From Tanypteryx hageni (lineage: Eukaryota > Arthropoda > Insecta > Odonata > Petaluridae), in contig CM054115.1 of assembly GCA_028673005.1 (NCBI GenBank), forward strand, positions 2,728,001-2,792,000: 64,000 nucleotides of DNA, written 5' to 3'. The notes under the pieces were generated by a model. It was not told the origin of the DNA, ran no database searches, and saw only the letters and a program-made list of their open reading frames with translations. Each line of letters begins with the position of its first letter. Position 1 is the stretch's first letter. Position numbers and translations under genes: made by a program. Of this stretch, positions 37,401 to 51,300 are shown one piece after another.

Positions 37401-37990
37401 ATAGTAGAGGATGCGATAGAGTGAGGAACGATCGAGGTGGAGGCGATAGACGGAGGAACGATAGAGGTGGAGGCTATAGAGTGGAAAATGGTAGTGGGGG
37501 AAGAGATAGAGGTATGAACGATAGTAGAGGAGGCGATAGAGGGAGGAACGATCGAGGTGGAGGCGATAGACGGAGGAAAGATAGAGGTGGAGGCTATAGA
37601 GTGGAGAATGGTAGTGGGGGAAGCGATAGAGGGAGGAACGATAGTAGAGAATGCGATAGAGGGAGGAACGATCGAGGTGGAGGCGATAGACGGAGGAACG
37701 ATAGAGGTGGAGGCTATAGTGTGGAGAATGGTAGTGGGGGATGCGATAGTGGGAGGAACCATAGTAGAGGATGCGATAGAGGGAGGAACGATTGAGGTGG
37801 AGGCGATAGACGGAGGAACGATAGAGGTGGAGGCTATAGAGTGGAGAATGGTAGTGGGGGAAGCGATAGAGGAGAAACGATAGTAGAGGATGCGATAGAG
37901 GGAAGAACGATCGAGGTGGAGGCGATAGACGGAGGAACGATAGAGGTGGAGGCTATAGAGTGGAGAATGGTAATGGGGGAAGCGATAGAA
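34221..37990 (+). repeat. 3.7-kb block near-identical to 12.13-15.90 kb
   Basis: Aligns with 12129-15898 at a constant offset of 22,092. Two 1,561-base modules are present (landmarks at 34533 and 36094), with the TATAGGATGC variant near 36143. The - strand translations of the two copies over 2,490 bases differ at only two residues, so this is a recent transfer or duplication. To the right of about 37990 the homology passes abruptly to the 3.5-kb region. Confidence 0.87.
35270..37762 (-). other. Repeat-derived open frame, 830 codons; not a supported gene
   Basis: Copy of the frame at 13178-15670, 22,092 bases away. The translations differ at two positions only, Asn versus His near residue 350 and Asn versus Thr near residue 590, which trace to single bases near 14616/36708 and 13902/35994. 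Conservation at this level is shared by the surrounding DNA in all frames, so it reflects duplication age and not selection on a protein. Confidence 0.7.
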
Positions 37991-38462
37991 TGAGAAACGA
38001 TAGTAGAGGTGGCGATAGAGGTAGGAACGATCGAGGTGGAGGCGATAGACGGAGGAACGATAGAGGTGGAGGCTATAGAGTGGAGAATGTTTAGGGGGGA
38101 AGCGATAGAGGGAGGAACGATAGTAGAGGATGCGATAGAATGAGGAACGATCGAGGTGGAGGCGATAGACGGAGGAACGATAGAGGTGGAGGCTATAGAG
38201 TGGAGAATGGTAATGGGTGAAGCGATAGATTGAGGAACGATAGTAGAGAAGGCGATAGAGGGAGAAACGATCGATGTGGAGGCGATAGACGGAGGAACGA
38301 TAGAGGTGGAGGCTATAGAGTGGAGAATGGTAGTGGGGGAAGAGATAGAGGGAGGAACGATAGTAGAGGAGGCTATAGAGGGAGGAACGATCGAGGTGGA
38401 GGCGATAGACGGAGGAACGATAGAGTTGGAGGCTATAGAGTGGAGAATGGTAGTGGGGGATG
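37991..38462 (+). repeat. Short block repeating 3,559-4,030
   Basis: Aligns with the right part of 4.3-kb copy 1 at offset 34,432. It includes GGGTGAAGCGATAGATTG (near 38214) and GATCGATGTGG (near 38270), which otherwise occur near 3,785/3,838, 8,080/8,133 and 23,749/23,802. A private GAGAAGGCG variant lies near 38247. Confidence 0.78.
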
Positions 38463-41400
38463 CGATAGAGGGAGGAACGATCGAGGTGGAGGCGATAGAC
38501 GGAGGAACGATAGAGGTGGAGGCTATAGAGTGGAGAATGTTTAGTGGGGGAAGCGATAGAGGGAGGAACGATAGTAGAGGATGCGATAGAATGAGGAACG
38601 ATCGAGGTGGAGGCGATAGACGGAGGAACGATAGAGGTGGAGGCTATAGAGTGGAGAATGGTAATGGGGGAAGCGATAGAATGAGGAACGATAGTAGAGG
38701 AGGCGATAGAATGAGGAACGATCGAGGAGGAGGCGATAGACGGAGGAACGATAGAGGTGGAGCCTATAGAGTGGAGAATGGTAATGGGGGAAGCGATAGA
38801 ATGAGGAACGATAGTAGAGGAGGCGATAGAGGGAGGAACGATCGAGGTGGAGGCGATAGACGGAGGAACGATAGAGGTGGAGGCTATAGAGTGGAGAATG
38901 GTAGTGGGGGAAGCGATAGAGGGAGGAACGATAGTAGAGGAGGCGATAGAGTGAGGAACGATCGAGGTGGAGGCGATAGACGGAGGAATGATAGAGGTGG
39001 AGGCTATAGAGTGGAGAATGTTTAGTGGGGGAAGCGAGAGAGGGAGGAACGATAGTAGAGGATGCGATAGAATGAGGAACGATCGAGGTGGAGGCGATAG
39101 ACGGAGGAACGATAGAGGTGGAGACTAAAGAGTGGAGAATGGTAATGGGGGAAGCGATAGAATGAGGAACGATAGTAGAGGAGGCGATAGAGTGAGGAAC
39201 GATCGAGGTGGAGGCGATAGACGGAGGAACGATAGAGGTGGAGGCTATAGAGTGGAGAATGTTTAGTGGGGGAAGCGATAGAGGGAGGAACGATAGTAGA
39301 GGATGCGATAGAATGAGGAACGATCGAGGTGGAGGCGATAGACGGAGGAACGATAGAGGTGGAGGCTATAGAGTGGAGAATGGTAATGGGGGAAGCGATA
39401 GAATGAGGAACGATAGTAGAGGAGGCGATAGAATGAGGAACAATCGAGGTGGAGGCGATAGACGGAGGAACGATAGAGGTGGAGGCTATAGAGTGGAAAA
39501 TGGTAGTGGGGGAAGAGATAGAGGGATGAACGATAGTAGAGGTGGCGATAGAGGGAGGAACGATCGAGGTGGAGGCGACAGACGGAGGAACGATAGAGGT
39601 GGAGGCTATAGAGTGGAGAATGGTAGTGGGGGAAGAGATAGAGGGAGGAACGATAATAGAGGAGGCGATAGAGGGAGGAACGATAGAGTTGGAGGCTATA
39701 GAGTGGAGAATGGTAGTGGGGGAAGCGATAGAGGGAGGAACGATAGTATAGTATTCGATAGAGCTAGGAACGATTGAGGTGGAGGCGATAGACGTAGGAA
39801 CGATAGAGGTGGAGGCTATAGAGTGGAAAATGGTAGTGGGGGAAGAGATAGAGGGATGAACGATAGTAGAGGTGGCGATAGAGGGAGGAACGATCGAGGT
39901 GGAGGCGATAGACGGAGGAACGATAAAGGTGGAGGCTATAGAGTGGAGAATGGTAATGGGGGAAGCGATAGAATGAGAAACGATAGTAGAGGTGGCGATA
40001 GAGGGAGGAACGATCGAGGTGGAGGCGATAGACGGAGGAACGATAGAGGTGGAGGCTATAGAGTGGAGAATGTTTAGGGGGGAAGCGATAGATGGAGGAA
40101 CGATAGTAGAGGATGCGATAGAATGAGGAACGATCGAGGTGGAGGCGATAGACGGAGGAACGATAGAGGTGGAGGCTATAGAGTAGAGAATGGTAATGGG
40201 TGAAGCGATAGAATGAGGAACGATAGTAGAGGAGGCGATAGAGGGAGGAACGATCGAGGTGGAGGCGATAGACGGAGGAACGATAGAGGTGGAGGCTATA
40301 GAGTGGAGAATGGTAGTGGGGGAAGCGATAGAGGGAGGAACGATAGTAGAGGAGGCGATAGAGTGAGGAACGATCGAGGTGGAGGCGATAGACGGAGGAA
40401 CGATAGAGGTGGAGGCTATAGAGTGGAGAATGTTTAGTGGGGGAAGCGAGAGAGGGAGGAACGATAGTAGAGGATGCGATAGAATGAGGAACGATCGAGG
40501 TGGAGGCGATAGACGGAGGAACGATAGAGGTGGAGGCTATAGAGTGGAGAATGGTAGTGGGGGAAGCGATAGAGGGAGGAACGATAGTAGAGGATGCGAT
40601 AGAGTGAGGAACGATCGAGGTGGAGGCGATAGACGGAGGAACGATAGAGGTGGAGGCTATAGAGTGGAAAATGGTAGTGGGGGAAGCGATAGAGGGAGGA
40701 ACGATAGTAGAGGATGCGATAGAGGGAGGAACGATCGAGGTGGAGGCGATAGACGGAGGAACGATAGAGGTGGAGGGTATAGAGTGGAGAATGTTTAGGG
40801 GGGGAAGCGATAGAGGGAGGAACGATAGTAGAGGAGGCGATAGACGGAGGAACGATAGAGGTGCAGGCTATAGATTGGAGAATGGTAGTGGGGGAAGCGA
40901 TAGAGGGAGGTACGATAGTAGAGAGGCGAAAGAGGGAGGAACGATCGAGGTGGAGGCGATAGACGGAGGAACGATAGAGGTGGAGGGTATAGAGTGGAGA
41001 ATGGTAGTGGGGGAAGTGATAGAGGGAGGAACGATAGTAGAGGAGGCGATAGAGGGAGGAACGATAGAGGTGGAGGCTATAGAGTGGAGAATGTTTAGGG
41101 GGGAAGCGATAGAGGGAGGAACGATAGTAGAGGATGCGATAGAATGAGGAACGATCGAGGTGGAGGCGATAGACGGAGGAACGATGGAGGTGGAGGCTAT
41201 AGAGTGGAGAATGGTAATGGGGGAAGCGATAGAATGAGGAACGATAGCAGAGGAGGCGATAGAGGGAGGAACGAACGAGGTGGAGGCGATAGACGGAGGA
41301 ACGATTGAGGTGGAGGCTATGGAGTGGAGAATGGTAGTGGGGGAAGAGATAGAGGGAGGAACGATAGTAGAGGAGGCGATAGATGGAGGAACGATCGAGG

Positions 41401-44400
41401 TGGAGGCGATAGACGGAGGAACGTTAGAGTTGGAGGCTATAGAGTGGAGAATGGTAGTGGGGGAAGCGATAGAGGCAGTAACGATAGAGGTGGAGGCTAT
41501 AGAGTAGAGAATGGTAGTGGAGGAAGAGATAGAGGGAGGAACGATAGTAGAGGAGGCGATAGAGGGAGGAACGATCGAGGTGGAGGCGATAGACCGAGGA
41601 ACGATAGAGTTGGAGGCTATAGAGTGGAAAATGGTAGTGGGGGAAGCGATAGAGGGAGGAACGATAGTAGAGGATGCGATAGAGTGAGGAACGATCGAGG
41701 TGGAGGCGATAGACGGAGGAACGATAGAGGTGGAGGCTATAGAGTGGAAAATGGTAGTGGGGGAAGAGATAGAGGTATGAACGATAGTAGAGGAGGCGAT
41801 AGAGGGAGGAACGATCGAGGTGGAGGCGATAGACGGAGGAAAGATAGAGGTGGAGGCTATAGAGTGGAGAATGGTAGTGGGGGAAGCGATAGAGGGAGGA
41901 ACGATAGTAGAGAATGCGATAGAGGGAGGAACGATCGAGGTGGAGGCGATAGACGGAGGAACGATAGAGGTGGAGGCTATAGTGTGGAGAATGGTAGTGG
42001 GGGATGCGATAGTGGGAGGAACCATAGTAGAGGATGCGATAGAGGGAGGAACGATTGAGGTGGAGGCGATAGACGGAGGAACGATAGAGGTGGAGGCTAT
42101 AGAGTGGAGAATGGTAGTGGGGGAAGCGATAGAGGAGAAACGATAGTAGAGGATGCGATAGAGGGAAGAACGATCGAGGTGGAGGCGATAGACGGAGGAA
42201 CGATAGAGGTGGAGGCTATAGAGTGGAGAATGGTAATGGGGGAAGCGATAAAATGAGAAACGATAGTAGAGGTGGCGATAGAGGTAGGAACGATCGAGGT
42301 GGAGGCGATAGACGGAGGAACGATAGAGGTGGAGGTTATAGATTGGAGAATGTTTAGGGGGGAAGCGATAGAGGGAGGAACGATAGTAGAGGATGCGATA
42401 GAATGAGGAACGATCGAGGTGGAGGCGATAGACGGAGGAACGATAGAGGTGGAGGCTATAGAGTGGAGAAAGGTAATGGGGGAAGCGATAGAATGAGGAA
42501 CGATAGTAGAGGAGGCGATAGAATGAGGAACGATCGAGGTGGAGGCGATAGACGGAGGAACGATAGAGGTGGAGGCTATAGAGTGGAGAATGGTAATGGG
42601 GGAAGCGATAGAATGAGGAACGATAGTAGAGGAGGCGATAGAGGGAGGAACGATCGAGGTGGAGGCGATAGACGGAGGAACGATAGAGGTGGAGACTATA
42701 GAGTGGAGAATGGTAGTGGGGGAAGCGATAGAGGGAGGAACGATAGTAGAGGAGGCGATAGAGTGAGGAACGATCGAGGTGGAGGCGATAGACGGAGGAA
42801 CGATAGAGGTGGAGGCTATAGAGTGGAGAATGTTTAGTGGGGGAAGCGAGAGAGGAAGGAACGATAGTAGAGGATGCGATAGAATGACGAACGATCGAGG
42901 TGGAGGCAATAGACGGAGGAACGATAGAGGTGGAGACTATAGAGTGGAGAATGGTAATGGGGGAAGCTATAGAATGAGGAACGATAGTAGAGGAGGCAAT
43001 AGAGTGAGGAACGATCGAGGTGGAGGCGATAGACGGAGGAACGATAGAGGTGGAGGCTATAGAGTGGAGAATGTTTAGTGGGGGAAGCGATAGAGGGAGG
43101 AACGATAGTAGAGGATGCGATAGAATGAGGAACGATCGAGGTGGAGGCGATAGACGGAGGAACGATAGAGGTGGAGGCTATAGAGTGGAGAACGTTTAGG
43201 GGGGAAGCGATAGGGGGAGGAACGATAGTAGAGGATGCGATAGAATGAGTAACGATCGAGGTGGAGGCGATAGACGGAGGAACGATAGAGGTGGAGGCTA
43301 TAGAGTGGAGAATGGTAATGGGGGAAGCGATAGAATGAGGAACGATAGTAGAGGAGGCGATAGAGGGAGGAACGATCGAGGTGGAGGCGATAGACGGAGG
43401 AACGATAGAGGTGGAGGCTATAGAGTGGAGAATGGTAGTGGGGGAAGCGATAGAGGGAGGAACGATAGTAGAGAATGCGATAGAGGGAGGAACGATCGAG
43501 GTGGAGGCGATAGACGGAGGAACGATAGAGGTGGAGGCTATAGTGTGGAGAATGGTAGTGGGGGATGCGATAGTGGGAGGAACCATAGTAGAGGATGCGA
43601 TAGAGGGAGGAACGATTGAGGTGGAGGCGATAGACGGAGGAACGATAGAGGTGGAGGCTATAGAGTGGAGAATGGTAGTGGGGGAAGCGATAGAGGAGAA
43701 ACGATAGTAGAGGATGCGATAGAGGGAAGAACGATCGAGGTGGAGGCGATAGACGGAGGAACGATAGAGGTGGAGGCTATAGAGTGGAGAATGGTAATGG
43801 GGGAAGCGATAAAATGAGAAACGATAGTAGAGGTGGCGATAGAGGTAGGAACGATCGAGGTGGAGGCGATAGACGGAGGAACGATAGAGGTGGAGGTTAT
43901 AGATTGGAGAATGTTTAGGGGGGAAGCGATAGAGGGAGGAACGATAGTAGAGGATGCGATAGAATGAGGAACGATCGAGGTGGAGGCGATAGACGGAGGA
44001 ACGATAGAGGTGGAGGCTATAGAGTGGAGAAAGGTAATGGGGGAAGCGATAGAATGAGGAACGATAGTAGAGGAGGCGATAGAATGAGGAACGATCGAGG
44101 TGGAGGCGATAGACGGAGGAACGATAGAGGTGGAGGCTATAGAGTGGAGAATGGTAATGGGGGAAGCGATAGAATGAGGAACGATAGTAGAGGAGGCGAT
44201 AGAGGGAGGAACGATCGAGGTGGAGGCGATAGACGGAGGAACGATAGAGGTGGAGGCTATAGAGTGGAGAATGGTAGTGGGGGAAGCGATAGAGGGAGGA
44301 ACGATAGTAGAGGAGGCGATAGAGTGAGGAACGATCGAGGTGGAGGCGATAGACGGAGGAACGATAGAGGTGGAGGCTATAGAGTGGAGAATGTTTAGTG

Positions 44401-45398
44401 GGGGAAGCGAGAGAGGGAGGAACGATAGTAGAGGATGCGATAGAATGACGAACGATCGAGGTGGAGGCAATAGACGGAGGAACGATAGAGGTGGAGACTA
44501 TAGAGTGGAGAATGGTAATGGGGGAAGCTATAGAATGAGGAACGATAGTAGAGGAGGCGATAGAGTGAGGAACGATCGAGGTGGAGGCGATAGACGGAGG
44601 AACGATAGAGGTGGAGGCTATAGAGTGGAGAACGTTTAGGGGGGAAGCGATAGGGGGAGGAACGATAGTAGAGGATGCGATAGAATGAGTAACGATCGAG
44701 GTGGAGGCGATAGACGGAGGAACGATAGAGGTGGAGGCTATAGAGTGGAGAATGGTAATGGGGGAAGCGATAGAATGAGGAACGATAGTAGAGGAGGCGA
44801 TAGAGGGAGGAACGATCGAGGTGGAGGCGATAGACGGAGGAACGATAGAGGTGGAGGCTATAGAGTGGAGAATGGTAGTGGGGGAAGCGATAGAGGGAGG
44901 AACGATAGTAGAGGAGGCGATAGAGTGAGGAACGATCGAGGTGGAGGCGATAGACGGAGGAACGATAGAGGTGGAGACTATAGAGTGGAGAATGTTTAGT
45001 GGGGGATGCGATAGAGGGAGGAACGATAGTAGAGGATGTGATAGAAGAAGGAACGATCGAGGTGGAGGCGATAGATGGAGGAACGATAGAGGTGGAGGCT
45101 ATAGAGTGGAGAATGGTAATGGGGGAAGCGATAGAATGAGGAACGATAGTAGAGGAGGCGATAGAGTGAGGAACGAACGAGGTGGAGGCGATAGACGGAG
45201 GAACGATAAAGGTGGAGTCTATAGAGTGGAGAATTGTAGTGGGGGAAGAGATAGAGGGAGGAACGATAGTAGAAGAGGCGATGGAGGGAGAAACGATCGA
45301 GGTGGAGGCGATAGACGGAGGAACGATAGAGGTGGAGGCTATAGAGTGGAGAATGTTTAGGGGGGAAGCGATAGAGGGAGGAACGATAGTAGAGGATT
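38463..45398 (+). repeat. 6.9-kb tandem duplication, left copy
   Basis: Matches 45399-52229 at offset 6,936. The offset becomes 6,816 where the right copy lacks one 120-base monomer near 48530. It holds the TATAGTATTC marker (39740-39769), the GCGAAAGAGG cassette (about 40860-40934), two 1,561-base modules (landmarks at 42097 and 43658) and the GATGTGATAGAAGAAGG module near 45032. A GCAATAGAG variant near 42998 is shared with the right copy (near 49814). Confidence 0.88.
39740..39769 (+). repeat. HOR phase marker TATAGTATTC, copy 6
   Basis: Marker pair of the GAGGGAGG subtype, 23,264 bases after the copy at 16476. Confidence 0.9.
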
Positions 45399-48300
45399 CG
45401 ATAGAGGGAGGAACGATCGAGGTGGAGGCGATAGACGGAGGAACGATAGAGGTGGAGGCTATAGAGTGGAGAATGTTTAGTGGGGGAAGCGATAGAGGGA
45501 GGAACGATAGTAGAGGATGCGATAGAATGAGGAACGATCGAGGTGGAGGCGATAGACGGAGGAACGATAGAGGTGGAGGCTATAGAGTGGAGAATGGTAA
45601 TGGGGGAAGCGATAGAATGAGGAACGATAGTAGAGGAGGCGATAGAATGAGGAACGATCGAGGAGGAGGCGATAGACGGAGGAACGATAGAGGTGGAGCC
45701 TATAGAGTGGAGAATGGTAATGGGGGAAGCGATAGAATGAGGAACGATAGTAGAGGAGGCGATAGAGGGAGGAACGATCGAGGTGGAGGCGATAGACGGA
45801 GGAACGATAGAGGTGGAGGCTATAGAGTGGAGAATGGTAGTGGGGGAAGCGATAGAGGGAGGAACGATAGTAGAGGAGGCGATAGAGTGAGGAACGATCG
45901 AGGTGGAGGCGATAGACGGAGGAATGATAGAGGTGGAGGCTATAGAGTGGAGAATGTTTAGTGGGGGAAGCGAGAGAGGGAGGAACGATAGTAGAGGATG
46001 CGATAGAATGAGGAACGATCGAGGTGGAGGCGATAGACGGAGGAACGATAGAGGTGGAGACTAAAGAGTGGAGAATGGTAATGGGGGAAGCGATAGAATG
46101 AGGAACGATAGTAGAGGAGGCGATAGAGTGAGGAACGATCGAGGTGGAGGCGATAGACGGAGGAACGATAGAGGTGGAGGCTATAGAGTGGAGAATGTTT
46201 AGTGGGGGAAGCGATAGAGGGAGGAACGATAGTAGAGGATGCGATAGAATGAGGAACGATCGAGGTGGAGGCGATAGACGGAGGAACGATAGAGGTGGAG
46301 GCTATAGAGTGGAGAATGGTAATGGGGGAAGCGATAGAATGAGGAACGATAGTAGAGGAGGCGATAGAATGAGGAACAATCGAGGTGGAGGCGATAGACG
46401 GAGGAACGATAGAGGTGGAGGCTATAGAGTGGAAAATGGTAGTGGGGGAAGAGATAGAGGGATGAACGATAGTAGAGGTGGCGATAGAGGGAGGAACGAT
46501 CGAGGTGGAGGCGACAGACGGAGGAACGATAGAGGTGGAGGCTATAGAGTGGAGAATGGTAGTGGGGGAAGAGATAGAGGGAGGAACGATAATAGAGGAG
46601 GCGATAGAGGGAGGAACGATAGAGTTGGAGGCTATAGAGTGGAGAATGGTAGTGGGGGAAGCGATAGAGGGAGGAACGATAGTATAGTATTCGATAGAGC
46701 TAGGAACGATTGAGGTGGAGGCGATAGACGTAGGAACGATAGAGGTGGAGGCTATAGAGTGGAAAATGGTAGTGGGGGAAGAGATAGAGGGATGAACGAT
46801 AGTAGAGGTGGCGATAGAGGGAGGAACGATCGAGGTGGAGGCGATAGACGGAGGAACGATAAAGGTGGAGGCTATAGAGTGGAGAATGGTAATGGGGGAA
46901 GCGATAGAATGAGAAACGATAGTAGAGGTGGCGATAGAGGGAGGAACGATCGAGGTGGAGGCGATAGACGGAGGAACGATAGAGGTGGAGGCTATAGAGT
47001 GGAGAATGTTTAGGGGGGAAGCGATAGATGGAGGAACGATAGTAGAGGATGCGATAGAATGAGGAACGATCGAGGTGGAGGCGATAGACGGAGGAACGAT
47101 AGAGGTGGAGGCTATAGAGTAGAGAATGGTAATGGGTGAAGCGATAGAATGAGGAACGATAGTAGAGGAGGCGATAGAGGGAGGAACGATCGAGGTGGAG
47201 GCGATAGACGGAGGAACGATAGAGGTGGAGGCTATAGAGTGGAGAATGGTAGTGGGGGAAGCGATAGAGGGAGGAACGATAGTAGAGGAGGCGATAGAGT
47301 GAGGAACGATCGAGGTGGAGGCGATAGACGGAGGAACGATAGAGGTGGAGGCTATAGAGTGGAGAATGTTTAGTGGGGGAAGCGAGAGAGGGAGGAACGA
47401 TAGTAGAGGATGCGATAGAATGAGGAACGATCGAGGTGGAGGCGATAGACGGAGGAACGATAGAGGTGGAGGCTATAGAGTGGAGAATGGTAGTGGGGGA
47501 AGCGATAGAGGGAGGAACGATAGTAGAGGATGCGATAGAGTGAGGAACGATCGAGGTGGAGGCGATAGACGGAGGAACGATAGAGGTGGAGGCTATAGAG
47601 TGGAAAATGGTAGTGGGGGAAGCGATAGAGGGAGGAACGATAGTAGAGGATGCGATAGAGGGAGGAACGATCGAGGTGGAGGCGATAGACGGAGGAACGA
47701 TAGAGGTGGAGGGTATAGAGTGGAGAATGTTTAGGGGGGGAAGCGATAGAGGGAGGAACGATAGTAGAGGAGGCGATAGACGGAGGAACGATAGAGGTGC
47801 AGGCTATAGATTGGAGAATGGTAGTGGGGGAAGCGATAGAGGGAGGTACGATAGTAGAGAGGCGAAAGAGGGAGGAACGATCGAGGTGGAGGCGATAGAC
47901 GGAGGAACGATAGAGGTGGAGGGTATAGAGTGGAGAATGGTAGTGGGGGAAGTGATAGAGGGAGGAACGATAGTAGAGGAGGCGATAGAGGGAGGAACGA
48001 TAGAGGTGGAGGCTATAGAGTGGAGAATGTTTAGGGGGGAAGCGATAGAGGGAGGAACGATAGTAGAGGATGCGATAGAATGAGGAACGATCGAGGTGGA
48101 GGCGATAGACGGAGGAACGATGGAGGTGGAGGCTATAGAGTGGAGAATGGTAATGGGGGAAGCGATAGAATGAGGAACGATAGCAGAGGAGGCGATAGAG
48201 GGAGGAACGAACGAGGTGGAGGCGATAGACGGAGGAACGATTGAGGTGGAGGCTATGGAGTGGAGAATGGTAGTGGGGGAAGAGATAGAGGGAGGAACGA

Positions 48301-51300
48301 TAGTAGAGGAGGCGATAGATGGAGGAACGATCGAGGTGGAGGCGATAGACGGAGGAACGTTAGAGTTGGAGGCTATAGAGTGGAGAATGGTAGTGGGGGA
48401 AGCGATAGAGGCAGTAACGATAGAGGTGGAGGCTATAGAGTAGAGAATGGTAGTGGAGGAAGAGATAGAGGGAGGAACGATAGTAGAGGAGGCGATAGAG
48501 GGAGGAACGATCGAGGTGGAGGCGATAGACGGAGGAACGATAGAGGTGGAGGCTATAGAGTGGAAAATGGTAGTGGGGGAAGAGATAGAGGTATGAACGA
48601 TAGTAGAGGAGGCGATAGAGGGAGGAACGATCGAGGTGGAGGCGATAGACGGAGGAAAGATAGAGGTGGAGGCTATAGAGTGGAGAATGGTAGTGGGGGA
48701 AGCGATAGAGGGAGGAACGATAGTAGAGAATGCGATAGAGGGAGGAACGATCGAGGTGGAGGCGATAGACGGAGGAACGATAGAGGTGGAGGCTATAGTG
48801 TGGAGAATGGTAGTGGGGGATGCGATAGTGGGAGGAACCATAGTAGAGGATGCGATAGAGGGAGGAACGATTGAGGTGGAGGCGATAGACGGAGGAACGA
48901 TAGAGGTGGAGGCTATAGAGTGGAGAATGGTAGTGGGGGAAGCGATAGAGGAGAAACGATAGTAGAGGATGCGATAGAGGGAAGAACGATCGAGGTGGAG
49001 GCGATAGACGGAGGAACGATAGAGGTGGAGGCTATAGAGTGGAGAATGGTAATGGGGGAAGCGATAAAATGAGAAACGATAGTAGAGGTGGCGATAGAGG
49101 TAGGAACGATCGAGGTGGAGGCGATAGACGGAGGAACGATAGAGGTGGAGGTTATAGATTGGAGAATGTTTAGGGGGGAAGCGATAGAGGGAGGAACGAT
49201 AGTAGAGGATGCGATAGAATGAGGAACGATCGAGGTGGAGGCGATAGACGGAGGAACGATAGAGGTGGAGGCTATAGAGTGGAGAAAGGTAATGGGGGAA
49301 GCGATAGAATGAGGAACGATAGTAGAGGAGGCGATAGAATGAGGAACGATCGAGGTGGAGGCGATAGACGGAGGAACGATAGAGGTGGAGGCTATAGAGT
49401 GGAGAATGGTAATGGGGGAAGCGATAGAATGAGGAACGATAGTAGAGGAGGCGATAGAGGGAGGAACGATCGAGGTGGAGGCGATAGACGGAGGAACGAT
49501 AGAGGTGGAGACTATAGAGTGGAGAATGGTAGTGGGGGAAGCGATAGAGGGAGGAACGATAGTAGAGGAGGCGATAGAGTGAGGAACGATCGAGGTGGAG
49601 GCGATAGACGGAGGAACGATAGAGGTGGAGGCTATAGAGTGGAGAATGTTTAGTGGGGGAAGCGAGAGAGGAAGGAACGATAGTAGAGGATGCGATAGAA
49701 TGACGAACGATCGAGGTGGAGGCAATAGACGGAGGAACGATAGAGGTGGAGACTATAGAGTGGAGAATGGTAATGGGGGAAGCTATAGAATGAGGAACGA
49801 TAGTAGAGGAGGCAATAGAGTGAGGAACGATCGAGGTGGAGGCGATAGACGGAGGAACGATAGAGGTGGAGGCTATAGAGTGGAGAATGTTTAGTGGGGG
49901 AAGCGATAGAGGGAGGAACGATAGTAGAGGATGCGATAGAATGAGGAACGATCGAGGTGGAGGCGATAGACGGAGGAACGATAGAGGTGGAGGCTATAGA
50001 GTGGAGAACGTTTAGGGGGGAAGCGATAGGGGGAGGAACGATAGTAGAGGATGCGATAGAATGAGTAACGATCGAGGTGGAGGCGATAGACGGAGGAACG
50101 ATAGAGGTGGAGGCTATAGAGTGGAGAATGGTAATGGGGGAAGCGATAGAATGAGGAACGATAGTAGAGGAGGCGATAGAGGGAGGAACGATCGAGGTGG
50201 AGGCGATAGACGGAGGAACGATAGAGGTGGAGGCTATAGAGTGGAGAATGGTAGTGGGGGAAGCGATAGAGGGAGGAACGATAGTAGAGAATGCGATAGA
50301 GGGAGGAACGATCGAGGTGGAGGCGATAGACGGAGGAACGATAGAGGTGGAGGCTATAGTGTGGAGAATGGTAGTGGGGGATGCGATAGTGGGAGGAACC
50401 ATAGTAGAGGATGCGATAGAGGGAGGAACGATTGAGGTGGAGGCGATAGACGGAGGAACGATAGAGGTGGAGGCTATAGAGTGGAGAATGGTAGTGGGGG
50501 AAGCGATAGAGGAGAAACGATAGTAGAGGATGCGATAGAGGGAAGAACGATCGAGGTGGAGGCGATAGACGGAGGAACGATAGAGGTGGAGGCTATAGAG
50601 TGGAGAATGGTAATGGGGGAAGCGATAAAATGAGAAACGATAGTAGAGGTGGCGATAGAGGTAGGAACGATCGAGGTGGAGGCGATAGACGGAGGAACGA
50701 TAGAGGTGGAGGTTATAGATTGGAGAATGTTTAGGGGGGAAGCGATAGAGGGAGGAACGATAGTAGAGGATGCGATAGAATGAGGAACGATCGAGGTGGA
50801 GGCGATAGACGGAGGAACGATAGAGGTGGAGGCTATAGAGTGGAGAAAGGTAATGGGGGAAGCGATAGAATGAGGAACGATAGTAGAGGAGGCGATAGAA
50901 TGAGGAACGATCGAGGTGGAGGCGATAGACGGAGGAACGATAGAGGTGGAGGCTATAGAGTGGAGAATGGTAATGGGGGAAGCGATAGAATGAGGAACGA
51001 TAGTAGAGGAGGCGATAGAGGGAGGAACGATCGAGGTGGAGGCGATAGACGGAGGAACGATAGAGGTGGAGGCTATAGAGTGGAGAATGGTAGTGGGGGA
51101 AGCGATAGAGGGAGGAACGATAGTAGAGGAGGCGATAGAGTGAGGAACGATCGAGGTGGAGGCGATAGACGGAGGAACGATAGAGGTGGAGGCTATAGAG
51201 TGGAGAATGTTTAGTGGGGGAAGCGAGAGAGGGAGGAACGATAGTAGAGGATGCGATAGAATGACGAACGATCGAGGTGGAGGCAATAGACGGAGGAACG

